From assembly GCA_910574455.1 (NCBI GenBank), contig CAJSYZ010000003.1, forward strand, positions 2,418,001-2,482,000: a DNA stretch of 64,000 nucleotides, written 5' to 3'. The stretch is from Trichaptum fuscoviolaceum. Taxonomy: Eukaryota > Basidiomycota > Agaricomycetes > Hymenochaetales > Trichaptaceae. Below the pieces are notes generated by a model that saw only the letters and a list, made by a program, of their open reading frames with translations, searched no databases and was not told the origin of the DNA. Of the stretch, positions 35,324-50,632 are shown in pieces; position 1 is the first letter of the stretch; each line of letters begins with the position of its first letter. The translations under genes and the position numbers were made by a program.

Positions 35324-35425
35324 ATTGGCTACGGCGGAGTCCCAATTCTGACCGGCAAATGAGAGTGCGTCACTCTGCCAGAATTCCCGGATAATCCCGA
35401 TTGGCTTCTCACGTGCGTAACCAAT
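35324..35425. promoter_or_regulatory. Four CCAAT pentamers upstream of ISU1
   Basis: CCAAT occurs at 35342-35346 and 35421-35425 and inverted at 35324-35328 and 35400-35404, about 80-180 bp upstream of the ISU1 start. In several fungi the CCAAT-binding complex with HapX controls iron-using genes. Such control of ISU1 here is inference. No HapX-specific half-site was identified. Confidence 0.5.
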
Positions 35426-35535
35426 GAGAAATGTGCACGATAAGATAATACAAGTCTTGACACATTTTATCTGATAAACATACGAAACTTCGGACATGAG
35501 ATGACTTGTATCCAATATGAATTTGACAGATATGA

Positions 35536-37612
35536 CTACACTACAAGCACACTCTCCCCTCCGTCTTCCGTGATACGCCGACGCACTTGCACATGTAAGT
35601 ACCGACGGCCGTACTGGCCGACGACCCGTTGCGACATTAAGCCAGAGCCATAAATGCACAAGCCTGACGGAGCAAACACTATAGCCTCGCCGGTCTGTAA
35701 AACGAGCAGGAATAATAAACGAAACATGAAGATGCGGCAAACAACGAGAGCGAACCTTGAGTTTGACCACGAGATCAAATGCAGACGCGGAGACGTCCGC
35801 TGAGACGTGTTTAATAACATGTTCCCACCAAGTCGGCGACGAGAACCTATGCAATATGGTGACTGTACACAAGTCTATCAAGACAGATGGTACGACTGTA
35901 GGTTCTTTCCACAAACACGTTAGACTTGAGCGAACGTACACCCATGGTCAAATCACGCAGCTTACCTTGCGTGCTGATGATGACGCGCATGCCCTTGTGT
36001 CGCTGTTCTCGGATCAGCGTCAGTAGGGTGTTCGTCAATCCTGCTGCGCCGGTAGTAGCCGACAGATACTGCAGTGGGGTGTGGTCAGCTCAAAATCCGG
36101 TAATCAGATGACCCAGATCTCTCACCTTGTGCGCTTCGTCGACTAGAATGACTTTGCCTGTTTCGACACTCGCTCGTACAAAAAGGCGTGTCACAGCTTC
36201 GAAGATGCCACAGGCGGACGCTGAATCGATGAACGGGTCTGAGAGGTCTATGATGCTGAGTTGCCCAGCTTCAAAGCGCTTTTTAGATTTAGGTCGGCCT
36301 TGCTCCTTCGACATGAAGGATTCCAACAAGGCCATCCGTTGCTTGAGGCCGGCCTCTTGTGCCGGGTTAAAGTCTTTCCGTCTTTCCTCGAGCATTAAAC
36401 GGAAGTATTGATAGGTATATCTTTCGCCCAGTTCTCTTAGGATAGACTTCAACGTACACGAGAAAGTTAGTTAACTGTTTGATCTACTTGTTAATGTGAG
36501 CGCACCAGCATGATCTGCACATACAGAGGTGCGGATTCGGACGAACCCACGGCCATCATAGACAAAAATGCCTGTGCGTCCAGTTCATCTTCCGTGAAAT
36601 ATAACGGCTCAACTAAGATATTCTTTCCAAGCGGCTTGTACACAGCTTTCATCGTATTCAGGGAGGAAGGTGAGACGAAGACCTTCACTTTAGGAACTTT
36701 GGTTAGTATGTCTTTCGGCACACCAACCCATGCAGCTTCGTTCGGACACGAATTTAGTCCACCGTCGCTCTTGTGTAGTACTAGACCACAAAGAGGTTTG
36801 GCGAGAGAACCAATTCTGCGGTCGCTTGGAATAAGCATGCTCTCGAGCATAGCGGAAACTGTGTGGGATTTGCCTGATCCTTGCACTCCGCAAACGAGTG
36901 CAGACAAAGGAGCGTTCTACAGACGCACGTAAGCTCCCCAACAAATTCACAAGAAAATGGCGAGTACCGTGTTCAGATACAAGCGCTTATCCTCAGGAGT
37001 ATCTACACGCTCTTTGCAGCTACAAATCAGGTCAGCTCTCACTTTTTGACCTGAAGACCCAACCGTAACTACTCACTGAACGGCAAGAATCTGTCCTAAG
37101 ACACCATATTGCCCGTTTCCCTCTAAGCCGGTATTGACCAAAGCACCGCGAGACATTAGAGGCGCAGTTGTCTGGTCATGTATTCTATCCAAATTCTGAG
37201 AAGGGTTGGCCGAGCTTGTTGCAATGGGTACGAGAAGCTCAAATTCCTGCTAAAGTGGAAGCGTAAGCGAACGGTGCAAGATGATTGCAGTGACTGTACG
37301 TCTACCTCAGCACCCCTCACGATATTCATCGACTCACTCGACAAAGGAGTAAAGTTTGGAGCATGGTCTGTTCTTTCGACGGTTGTATCATTCATGGCCA
37401 TTTCATTAGTGCGAGTCGCTTCGTCAGCTCGCTGATCCCGAAAGGGAGTGAAATTGAACACGAAATTCGAAAATTCAGTCATCAAGGTCGAGGTTGAACG
37501 ATGCACTCACAGGCGGACTGTTTCCTCTTGCAGGTAACAATGGCGGAACCTTTGTGGGTCCCGATACCGTGACTTGTTGAACAACTTGGTTGCGTTTGCT
37601 CTTCTTCCCCAT
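35536..37612 (-). CDS. Fungal P-loop ATPase of unknown function (HerA/FtsK-like)
   Basis: The start MGKKSKRNQVVQQVTVSG is followed by a variable region. The ATPase core begins LYLNTNAPLSALVCGVQGSGKSHTVSAML, containing Walker A (GVQGSGKS). Then come KVFVSPSSLNTMKAVYKPL, SIIDLSDPFIDSASAC, Walker B in GKVILVDEAHKYL, and LLTLIREQRHKGMRVIISTQEPT, which looks like a sensor region. The end is VTILHRFSSPTWWEHV, LQTGEAIVFAPSG, then VRRRITEDGGESVLVV. I recognise this as a family found across ascomycetes and basidiomycetes, usually annotated only as a P-loop NTPase. The layout recalls HerA/FtsK-type translocases, but no partner nuclease gene is adjacent and the function is unknown. Introns are frequent. 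The start at 37612 fits the basic N terminus and splice donor. Confidence 0.8.
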
Positions 37613-38075
37613 CACACTTCATCGATAGTTCTGTAGTTCTCCTTGTAGTTTAGACCCTTACGAGATATACAGCGTATTACTGCGCTCCGTAGACTTCGAA
37701 AGCATTGCAATGGGCAGACAACTGCACCCATCACCAAGACGCGTACACACCACGTTGAAGCTGCTGGCAGACAAGACGAGAATAGAATTCGTGCACGACG
37801 CTAGATGGCCAGTCATTAACGGAGCATTCATCGACCGTAAGATGATAGACTATAAGCGGTATTGCAAGATGCATGACGGGCCCGGTGGGTCCTTGTAGAT
37901 GTAAGTCAGTGACCGTCGCGGAGCCTCAAAGTTGAAGACTCGGAGTCGGTGAAGCTTCGCGGATACTATACTTTCCCACGTAGAAACTCAGTAGTATTTG
38001 CGTACATGAAATTCACGCACCTTGCCTCTCCACTTTCCCCACCCTTCCTCCTTATCTTCAAGTAGAATCACAGCA
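37613..38075. promoter_or_regulatory. Divergent promoter region between P-loop ATPase and RRP8 genes
   Basis: The 463-bp region must hold both promoters. A 62-codon plus-strand frame at 37710-37898 has a good length for its size but no recognisable domain. No clear TATA box or repeat is seen. Confidence 0.4.
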
Positions 38076-39667
38076 ATGTCGCTATTCGAAGTTCCCGGTT
38101 GGAGCGTACCAAACGATATTCAAAACGCTTCAGCACCTGGCTCACGAAAACGTAAACGCCCGGGGTCAGAGGGAGCTGAACAGAAATTACAAAATGCCGA
38201 GGTCAACCTGGATAAACTGGTGAAGAAACTGGGAAGTAATAACCAAGAACAACCAAGTCATAAGGACAAAAAGAAGAACAAGAAGAAAAGTAGGCTTGCA
38301 AACAGGGACCTCGCACACAATACTGAAGACAATACAATCTCATCTTTCGGCGGCACTCGCTTACGTTCGCCGACGAAGAGCACAAAACCCTCATCGCCTC
38401 AAAGCATTTCAAAGGGTAAGGACACATCTGATGATACGCACTCAGGGGGCCGTTCGCCGACGCGTGTTGTGGAAACTCTCACAGACTCAAAGGCTCTTCT
38501 CGAGAATGCAGACAGTTTACGAAAGCCGATATTGAAGGAGAGGAAGAAGAAGGAAGCCCGAAAGTCGAGCGCTGGATCGGGGGGCCAAGATGTGTTACAA
38601 CAAGGGCAACCCTCTAACGTGCATCTAACGGCTTTGCAGTCCAAAATGAAGCAGAGCCTTGATGGCGCGAGATTCAGGTTCTTTCTCCTCATATTTAATT
38701 ACTGGAGGGTCTCATTTTCATCTGTTGTTTATCCGCAGATGGATTAACGAAACTCTCTACAAATCAAGTAGTCAAGACGCTGAACGTCTGATGCGCGAGG
38801 ACCCAAAGGTGTTCGATGAGGTGCGCCAATCAAGCCTTCTCTCCTCTTGAGTATCTCTTTTCTGATCGTCCGTCTATCACATGTTTCTTGTATCGTTTTC
38901 TTCAATAGTATCATGCAGGCTTTCGACATCAAGTCACCTCATGGCCGGCGAATCCCGTCGACCATTTCGTCCAGACACTCGAGTCCTACCCTGCACATTC
39001 TGTTATTGTCGACTTAGGATGTGGAGACGCTGCTTTGGCTCAGAATCTGCTACCGAAGGGTCACATAGTCCTTTCCTATGACCTCGTATCGGCTAACCCG
39101 TATATCATTGCGGCGGACATTTGTGACAGAATACCTCTGCCCGGCGCCTACGACTCGGATGCTGGCCAAGTCGTGGATGTGGTCGTCTGTTCATTGAGTT
39201 TAATGAGTACGAACTGGCTTAACTGCCTTCGGGAGGCAAGGCGCGTATTGAAAACGGGGTGCGTACTCCTTTTTGCACTTGTTATCTCTCGCCCTTTCTC
39301 ACCTTACCACTCTGACGTGGTTCCATTTCTATTCACATGTATGAATTGTGCTGCGTGTGCCTTATTTAGGGGGGAACTAAAGATCGCGGAAGTCGCCAGT
39401 CGTTTCACAAACGTAGACAAGTTTACGTCTGTGGTAAGTTCGATCGGATTTCGCCTCATCAGGAAGGTACGACTGCCTTATCTTTTCCCTCCGAATGGGT
39501 GTTCTGAATAGTCTCTAATCACATCATTATAGGACGACGATAATACACACTTCACTCTGTTTGACTTCAAGAAAACCGACGGATCTCGGAGTTTAGATGA
39601 AAAGTCATGGCAAAAAATACTCTCTAGAGGAGATGTTCTACAGCCTTGTGAATACAAACGTCGATGA
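38076..39667 (+). CDS. RRP8: 25S rRNA adenine-N1 methyltransferase RRP8
   Basis: The start MSLFEVPGWSVP is followed by about 190 residues rich in Lys and Ser, with KKKNKKKSRL and KERKKKEARK that look like nucleolar signals. The catalytic part begins SKMKQSLDGARFRWINETLYKSSS, the classic Rrp8 entry, then FDEYHAGFRHQVTSWPANPVD. SAM-binding motif I reads VIVDLGCGDAALAQ; later come [57 protein letters not shown] and DDDNTHFTLFDFKK. Rrp8 methylates N1 of one adenine in helix 25.1 of large-subunit rRNA (A645 in yeast) and acts in early ribosome assembly. All family motifs that I can check are intact. About five exons are needed. The frame ends CEYKRR, as expected for a nucleolar protein. Confidence 0.93.
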
Positions 39668-40113
39668 GAGTCGGTAATACATACTTGGAACGTAGCCTAA
39701 AAGGGGGGAAAGGGGGGCGTGAGTTTAGGAATTTTGAGATATACTTGTGAAGTAGTTCTTGATAGCAATCGTGTGTTACGTCTGTGCGCAGGTAGCTTCT
39801 AGGCATCTAGCCTCATTGCTGTAATCGTTGTATTTTACTGATAGGAATCTGGATAAAACAACAGGCAGATATTATTTTTCAAAGGATTCTCCTATCAAGT
39901 GTACTGGGTTTACTTGTCGGGCAGCTCGTCGGGCCGATATTTCCGATTTAAGAAAGGCTAAATCTGGGCCTGCTGCATCTTGGAACGCTACCGCCACGAC
40001 CCGCACCGTACCCTCACGAATTCCACAAGGCAGCTATTCAACGGCTCGCAATTCCAGTTCACATTACCTCGAAGATTCTACCAGATACTCTAGCATCCTA
40101 CGATTAGCACACT
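39668..40113. other. Intergenic region upstream of the uracil phosphoribosyltransferase gene
   Basis: It holds the RRP8 3' end and the next promoter in about 450 bp. A frame open through 39828-40175 lacks homology and ends inside the next gene in another frame. No RNA gene or repeat is seen. Confidence 0.4.
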
Positions 40114-41194
40114 ATGTCTGGTGGTATTCATCTGTTGGATCACCCTGTCCTGAACGCCAGGCTATCCCAGCTTAGGCAGACTAGTACAGGGCCGAAAGAG
40201 TTCAGAGAGGTACGTCTGTCTTTGCAGGCCTCTAGAAGCTGTACATCATACTTCTTTCGCCAGAACATCTGTCTGATGTTCCTATCTTTCTTCTTCGGGT
40301 GTAGGGTATACACCAGATTACGACGTTTTTGGGGATCGAAGCCAGCCGAACGTTGGAGACGAGTACATTCGAAGGTGTCAGTGCTTCCTTCGCTTGGATA
40401 ATAAATAATGCAGTAAGCTAACCGCTCGAGCCATACACATACTAGAAAACACCCGTAGCTTCGTTTACCGGGACAGCTATCAAGCCAAGAATCGGGCTTG
40501 CGCCTATCCTTCGGGCTGGCTTAGGAATGTCTGACGCTATGTTAGAGCTCTTCCCGTGAGTCATATAACAGTGACCATCAGACACTCTCTAGATTCACTG
40601 ATCGTCGTAGAGCTGCAAAAGTATATCACCTTGGTCTATTCCGCGAGAAGATGAGCTTACAGCCTGTTGAATGTAAGATTGCACTGTCCCGCTACTGCTC
40701 CACATGCAACGTTTTATTGACGATTAGCATATAGATTATTCTAAACTGCCTTCGGACGTAACGGTAGACACATGTTTCCTCCTTGACCCGCTCGTCGCTA
40801 CAGGCGGTACGGCTATTGCTGCTGTGCATATGCTCAAGGATTGGGGTATCGAAAGTGAGTGTTCTGACTTTGTCCGACGGGCCCCGATTCTTACGCCCGG
40901 CCATAAAGTCCAAAAGATCAAGCTTTTGGTCGTGTTGGGCTCCGAAGTCGGCCTCAACACAGTGAAGAAAACGTTCCCGGGGCTAGAGGTAATGTTTTGA
41001 GGTCTCCGAACGATATCCAGGAGGATGACTGAATATTTTTTCGTAGATATGGACCGCGGCAATTGATTCAGTCCTGACTGAACAGGGCATTATCTCTCCG
41101 GGACTCGGAGATACCGTACGTACCTTGTTTCAAATGTTTATCATATCTCTGACGTGTTGGCCACAAGGGTGACCGTCTGTTCAGCACGGTATGA
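40114..41194 (+). CDS. FUR1: Uracil phosphoribosyltransferase
   Basis: The start [22 protein letters not shown] is typical of bacterial-type and fungal UPRTases. The frame continues through [21 protein letters not shown], then [22 protein letters not shown], the conserved RAGLGM segment. After this come [23 protein letters not shown] and the PRPP-binding loop [53 protein letters not shown] and a final GDRLFSTV complete the uracil-binding part. The enzyme makes UMP from uracil and PRPP in pyrimidine salvage in the cytosol. At least six exons are needed. The junction near 40420-40450 is less certain because the stretch between the beta-strands ([15 protein letters not shown]..) may be an unspliced remnant. 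The final exon has eight codons and was chosen because it supplies the conserved GD-R terminus. Confidence 0.92.
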
Positions 41195-41574
41195 TAAGCT
41201 CCGCATACGCTTTGCTACAGAGTTAGCCTTTAAGATAGTGAACGTAAATCATTTCAAGCATAATGTCCAATGTAAATTAGATCATGTGGGCTTCAATGGA
41301 TTCATTACCTCTATATATTGTGCATTTGTGGTGCATGGGCAATTCTCTTCGCGACTACAGAAATCACAATGCCGAAATCTTGATAACAATCCTGTCGATC
41401 TTTTAGACGGAAGTGCACGGACCCGGGTCACGGTAATTAAAGTGCCATAAGTGGCAACCATGCGAAGGCGTCATCCTTTGCAATCTTCCCTTCGGCTTTG
41501 ACGCACCTACACAAATTTCTCAGAGATGATCGTTAGACCGTTCTTATCCTTCCCCTTCCTGCAGTGCGATAGCG

Positions 41575-44500
41575 ATGGCAGAACTACAGTCCGGCGGATT
41601 TGGTAGCTCAGACATTAACGCTGCAACCCTCATCGAAGGTATTGCGTCGGCAAAAAGTTCATCGGTTTTCGTCTATGACCTGGCCGAACATGTTGGATTC
41701 GGTTTGCGGACAACCGACTGGCAGAAGGCGAGGAAGGGCAGCGCTACTAACGTAGTGCGACTGCAGACGCGTGCAGGAGCGGGGTTGAGTTTAGTTGGTC
41801 GTTTGTCGGAGGAGGGATCAAGCAAGCAAGTGCAAAAGGACTCTGTTCTGACGGCTTACACGACTCCGAGTGGTCTCGCGATTATGGCGCCCTCGTTTGC
41901 TTACTTGTCCGAGCCATCTGCTACGAGTAGGCTTGTTCTACAAGTGCCTACCATCACTCCCGTAGGCTCGAAGCTCGAGTTTTCACCTTCGCTTGCCGCA
42001 TTAACGCCGATACTCAACACTCTACCCGAGTCATTCACCGTCATTCTTTCCGCATCTCCGCAAGAGAGCGTCGACATCGCTACGCTTGCTTACAATATCT
42101 CCAGTTCGCATGTTATTCATCTGTTCGACTACTACAGTGCTGGGCGTGAGGTTGGAAACGCTATCGTCAGCAACCGCGTCTCCCACACCGGTCAAGCCGT
42201 GAATGTCCGCGATGCACTGAAGGATGCTGACTATTCCTTCTTCGACTATGCCGGAGATGAGAATGCCACGGATGTCGTGGTCGCTCTGAATGGGCCTTTA
42301 TCTGCAACAGCGAAGGTACTCGCACAGGAGATTCCTGGGCTAGGAGTCATTGCAGTTCGCGTGTTGAAACCTTGGGACGATGCTGATTTCCTCACGACCC
42401 TTCCTTCGTCTGTCAGGAGGATACATGTCATTGATGAAGTTCCTACGGAGGGAACACAGGGCAATTTGTACATGGATGTCTTCGCTACCTGCCTTAGCTC
42501 GCCCGGACCAAAACCCTCGGTCAAGGCTGTTCGTGTGGTACCTACACGTACGCAGGAGTTCATTAAGTCGCCATCGACCTTCGCAGAGTTCCTGAGCGGG
42601 TTGGCTCCGGAGGCGCCCCAGAAGCTGCCCGTTGTAGATACAGGCAAGTCGAAGACTGTGCTAATCTTCGGAACTCCCTCATCCGCTCTCGCTTCGCTAC
42701 CTCAGCAAATAGTCAAGACCTTCGTGGCCAACCCATCAATAGAATTGCGCGCGCTCACTGATTTCGATGTATTCACTAAACCGGGTGGAATATCTGCGTC
42801 ACGTATCATTTTGGGTCCGAAGGCAGAGGCTGAGGCATATGTTCCCTTACATGTATTGCTTCCTCTTGGAGGGGCAAAAGAGGAGTTTGGGAAAGCGGAT
42901 TTTCTCGTTATTCTCGACCAAAATATCCTGAAATCACACGCGGTTGTGAATCATCTGAAGCAAGGGTCTATTTTGCTCCTCTTTTCGACGTGGACCCCTT
43001 CAGAGGTACAATCGAATATCCCAGCGGATATCCTTCCCATCATCAAGGAAAGGCAGATCAAGATGTATACGATAGATGCCAAAGGCACCACAGCTGGTGG
43101 GAACTCTTCGGTCCAAACGGCTGTAGCTCATTTGGTCTTCTTGCGCTTTTACCTCGGGACAGTGGCGACTGAGCTGAAGTTGCGGACCCTCGCTCATACA
43201 ATTTATGGAACAGAGCTTGAAGGCGTCAGTGTGGATAAACTCAATGCAAAGGCTTGGGCTGGACTCGTGGAGATTGAGAATTCAGATCTACGGGAGCAAT
43301 CGGTTCTTGAAGCGAACGTTGAGCTGAAAGATTTCGAATTCAATTCCGTCAATCTGGAGTTCAGCGAAGGCCAGGCTTCCTTGCCAGGTGCTCATCTCAG
43401 CTCATGGCACGATGCGGCAAGACATCTTATCTTCCCTGATGTCTTCATACCCTCTGCAGAGCAGCAGATTAACGAGGAGTATCCACAGAATCCCGCATTA
43501 CGACCAGAACTCCCAGAGCGCACGTTCCTCGTTACATGCAGTGTGAATAGACGTCTTACACCTCTCGATTATGACCGCAACGTCTTCCACCTCGAATTCG
43601 ATACGTCCGGAACTGGCCTGAAATACGCCATCGGAGAGGCGCTTGGTGTGCATGGCTGGAATGACGCAGATGAGGTGTTGGCGTTCTGCTCTTCGTATGG
43701 CGTGGACCCTGATCGCCTCATTACCATCCCTGTTCCCAACGGCGAAGGCAAGGTGCACACGCGCACAGTCTTCCAAGCTCTCCAGCAGCAGATCGATCTC
43801 TTCGGCAAACCGCCTAAGAGCTTCTATTCCGATCTCGCAGATCATGCGACTCGGAAGGAGGATAAGCTTTCGTTACAGTTTATCGGATCACCTGAGGGCT
43901 CAGCGACGTTCAAGAAGCTCTCCGAAAAGGACACCGTGACATTCGCGGACGCTTTGAAGAAGTACGCGAGTGCGCGCCCTAGCATCGAGTTGCTATGCGA
44001 AATGATTGGCGATATCAAGCCGCGGCACTACAGTATCGCGAGTGCACAGAGCGTCGTCGGGGATCGCGTCAATCTTCTTGTTGTCACGGTGGAGTGGTCC
44101 ACTCCGAGTGGTAAGTCTAAATCGAACATTCCATTCTGTGAAGGTTAATCTTTAGACGAATGATCGTCAGGATCGCCCCGATATGGCCAGTGCACGCGCT
44201 ACTTGGCAGGGCTCAAGGTCGGTCAAAAGGTGACGGTGTCAATCAAGCCCAGCGTCATGAAGGTACGTTAACCCACCTCCGTTCTCCGAGTGGTTCTTCG
44301 CTTCCTTGTTATCCCGATAGTCACACTCCGACTCCTCTCCCTCGATTACTCATACAAATTCTTATTCAATTTTCTTTTTTGTACTAATGGCACGTATCGT
44401 CACAGCTTCCCCCAGACGACAAGCAACCTCTCATCCTCGCGGGGCTTGGTACAGGCGCAGCGCCCTTCCGCGCCTTCCTCCAACACAGAGCATGGCTCTC

Positions 44501-44879
44501 CGAGAAAGGCGTGCCTGTCGGCCCACTATACTACTACTTCGGATCTCGTTACCGCTCAAAGGAGTATCTCTATGGCGAGGAAATTGAGGCATTCATTCTG
44601 GACCGCACGATCACGAAGGCGGGTCTTGCATTCTCACGCGACGATCGGAAAAAGGTGTACATCCAGCACAAGATGGTAGAGGATGCAGAGCAACTGGTGA
44701 CGATGTTGCACCGTGACAAGGGTGTGTTCTATTTGTGCGGTCCAACGTGGCCTGTGCCGGATGTGTACGAGACGCTGGTCGGAGCGCTTGTGAAGCACAT
44801 CGGACTCGGAGCGGAAGAAGCAGGCGAGTATTTAGAGGGATTGAAAGAAGAGGAACGTTATGTATTGGAAGTTTATTGA
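41575..44879 (+). CDS. MET10: Sulfite reductase [NADPH] flavoprotein component
   Basis: A first exon of about 845 codons is uninterrupted. The N-terminal half is the pyruvate:ferredoxin-oxidoreductase-like region found only in the fungal enzyme (LRTTDWQKARKGSATNVV, LSASPQESVDIATLAYNIS, VIAVRVLKPWDDADFL). From about residue 630 it has the FAD-binding reductase domain: RTFLVTCSVNRRLTPLDYDRNVFHLEF, LKYAIGEALGVHGWND, KPRHYSIASAQSV (the RxYS FAD motif). The last exons carry the NADPH part: LILAGLGTGAAPFRAFLQHR, YYYFGSRYRSKEYLY, FYLCGPTWPVPDVYETL, and the aromatic C terminus VLEVY. It passes electrons from NADPH through FAD to the sulfite-reducing beta subunit in sulfate assimilation. Two introns, near 44112-44170 and 44262-44405, split the end. 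The beta subunit gene is not in this window. Confidence 0.95.
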
Positions 44880-45280
44880 TGGATTATACTGTACGTGGCT
44901 TAGGGAAATATCAACGCGAACTCGTACTCAATACCTTTATAAGTAACGAATTGTGATTTATCTGCAGCGGCGAATGAATTCGCATAGTTCTACGATCTCA
45001 TATGATATCTGAACATTCTGAAGCCTTTTAATTTCTACTAAAGATAAGCACCGAGACTGAGTGCGCTGCTCTACTACTGCTACTGATGCTATGTGAGTGG
45101 AGCGGCTGTGACAAATGCTTCGGACACAATACCGGACCGTAACAGACTTCAACAATGACAACAACTTGAAACTATCTACGCAGCCGGAAAGCAACTACCT
45201 GTGGGGGTATCAGTGACAGATCATAAGCACCAATGAGGAATACTGAATCCTTACTTTCTTTAGTCACGAGGAAAGCAATA
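44880..45280. other. Intergenic region downstream of MET10
   Basis: About 400 bp without coding signal. A (CTACTGCTACTGATGC) stretch near 45072-45090 is a mild trinucleotide repeat. Nothing else is recognised. Confidence 0.35.
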
Positions 45281-45281
45281 C

Positions 45282-45902
45282 GCTCGGAAGAGGTGTTAAC
45301 CCACCCACCACCCACCATCCACCGACCCATATTTTGGTCCCTGAAGGACAGACGGTGCCGACCTAGTCCACGAATAGTCAGCCCACAGAAGAAACTGGAA
45401 TAGCTAGGCTAAGCTCACCAAAAGATTGACAACCGTGCAAATCTTCCCGAGCTGGACAGTGGGACCACCCGCGACGCTTGCTGTCCCAAAAGAAGGGGTT
45501 AAGCTGCTTACCACCGTCGACTCCACCCACTACCCACTGTCCAGCTCAAACAAGCACGTGCAGATGGCTTGACTGCAGAGCCTATGAGGGGTTCAGGAAC
45601 GGTTTGTCTTGTTGAAAGCGAGAAAAAGGATGCTTACTTTTCTAGGCATACAGAAGGCGAAAGGCTCGGAAGAGGTGATAACCCACCCACCACCCACCGT
45701 CCCCCGACCCTTGGCGGCGCCTACCTAGATCGTAAGAATCAGCTAACGGAACCAATAACGATGAATGGTTACTTACCCCGAGAGGTGGCAGCCATGCGAG
45801 CTGGACAGTGGGACCACCCGCGACGCAGGCATGCGACGACTCCGTGTACCACAGAGCGCGCGCCCGCGTCGACTCCACCCACTACCCACTGCCCAGCTCA
45901 GG
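45282..45902. repeat. Diverged direct repeat, each copy with an inverted-repeat hairpin
   Basis: Two copies of a roughly 270-bp unit lie about 350-380 bp apart. Each starts CTCGGAAGAGGTGnTAACCC plus a run of CCCACC/CCACC (45282 and 45664). Each also has GAGCTGGACAGTGGG followed by its inverse CCCACTGTCCAGCTC (copy 1 at 45449-45463 and 45533-45547; copy 2 at 45798-45812 and 45885-45899, one mismatch in the second arm). The hairpin loops are 69 and 72 nt and contain ACCACCCGCGACGC and GTCGACTCCACCCAC in both copies. It could be two tandem copies of a small non-autonomous element or a duplicated regulatory array. Confidence 0.7.
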
Positions 45903-46058
45903 CGATTGTCAGGGAAGACCTGCGCACCTCTTGTGTCGTGCTGCCGATCCTAGAAATCGGCGCCGTTTCACTACAAGAAAGTTGTCAGCCACTGCAAACT
46001 ATGAGGAGAATGAGGAATGACGCTCACCAGAAGTGGACACAGGCCACCCGAAAGGAGG

Positions 46059-46192
46059 GCGAATGCTCCTGTAGATGCGATGAGCTGATGATAGAATGAG
46101 AACCTGAGGAGAAACGTACCGTAAACGGAGCAATTCATCGCGCCCCCTAGACCTATCACTCCACCGAAGCCGCCCTTGCGCAAGGGAGGCAA
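46059..46192 (-). CDS. Possible 38-residue membrane peptide gene
   Basis: The minus strand reads MPPLRKGGFGGVIGLGGAMNCSVYG, then a possible 52-nt intron with GTACGT donor and CTACAG acceptor. AFALLSGGLCPLL follows, and a second possible intron begins with GTGAGC, with a stop codon directly after its acceptor (about 45969). The peptide would hold one hydrophobic segment. There is no homology I recognise and the DNA lies next to the duplicated repeat, so this may be chance. Coordinates cover the clear first part only. Confidence 0.2.
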
Positions 46193-46778
46193 GCGTCGAC
46201 CGGAGGGCGGGAGCTCGTGGCGGAAGTGAGAGGTGAGGAGCAGGAGACGCTGCGACCGCCTCTTTTATGTGCTTTGGCTGGTTCTGAGAGAGGCTGACGA
46301 GGGCTGGCTGAACTTTATTTAATTCAGCACAGCACTGAGCACAACAAGGATGCGTAGGACGTGCGTGATCATCTCGTGATTCTGGTCAGTATTCCAATGT
46401 TCTGCGAGGCTGGCCGATGGCTGTTCTTGAGTCAAACCCACATAACGTTTTGGCCCCTCGCATAGCCGCAGCGCTTTTCATGTAGTATCGTCTTCTGACT
46501 CCGAGTTGAATATTAAAATACGTGAAATGATTTATATTGATTAGACTATGCGCTAGCATAGAACAGAATAAGAACTATGCGCTGAGTACTTCTACACGAT
46601 GTGGAGCCGGTATAAATGCAACAGAACGGGTGGATGAAGATATATGTTTGTGATGGCGTTAACAAGAAAATTGTCCGTGCGATGTTTCGGGAGTTCGTGT
46701 CATTCATAGTTAGGTTATGATCAGAAACCAAGATGAAAAATTCCAAAGGAAGTCCAAGATCTTTCTGGCTCAAAAAGC
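46193..46778. other. Intergenic region downstream of the GH9 gene
   Basis: About 590 bp between the possible small gene and the GH9 stop. No supported gene, repeat or RNA is seen. Confidence 0.35.

Positions 46779-50632
<3,854 letters not shown>

Noticed and set aside
37710..37898. 62-codon plus-strand frame in a divergent promoter
   Set aside because: Short, no homology and placed where the promoters must lie; kept only as a remote possibility.
39828..40175. 115-codon frame upstream of the uracil phosphoribosyltransferase start
   Set aside because: It overlaps the start of the real gene in another frame and has no domain.
45569..46099. 176-codon plus-strand frame
   Set aside because: It runs through the duplicated CCCACC-rich hairpin repeat and has low-complexity Thr/Pro/Arg content with no family match.
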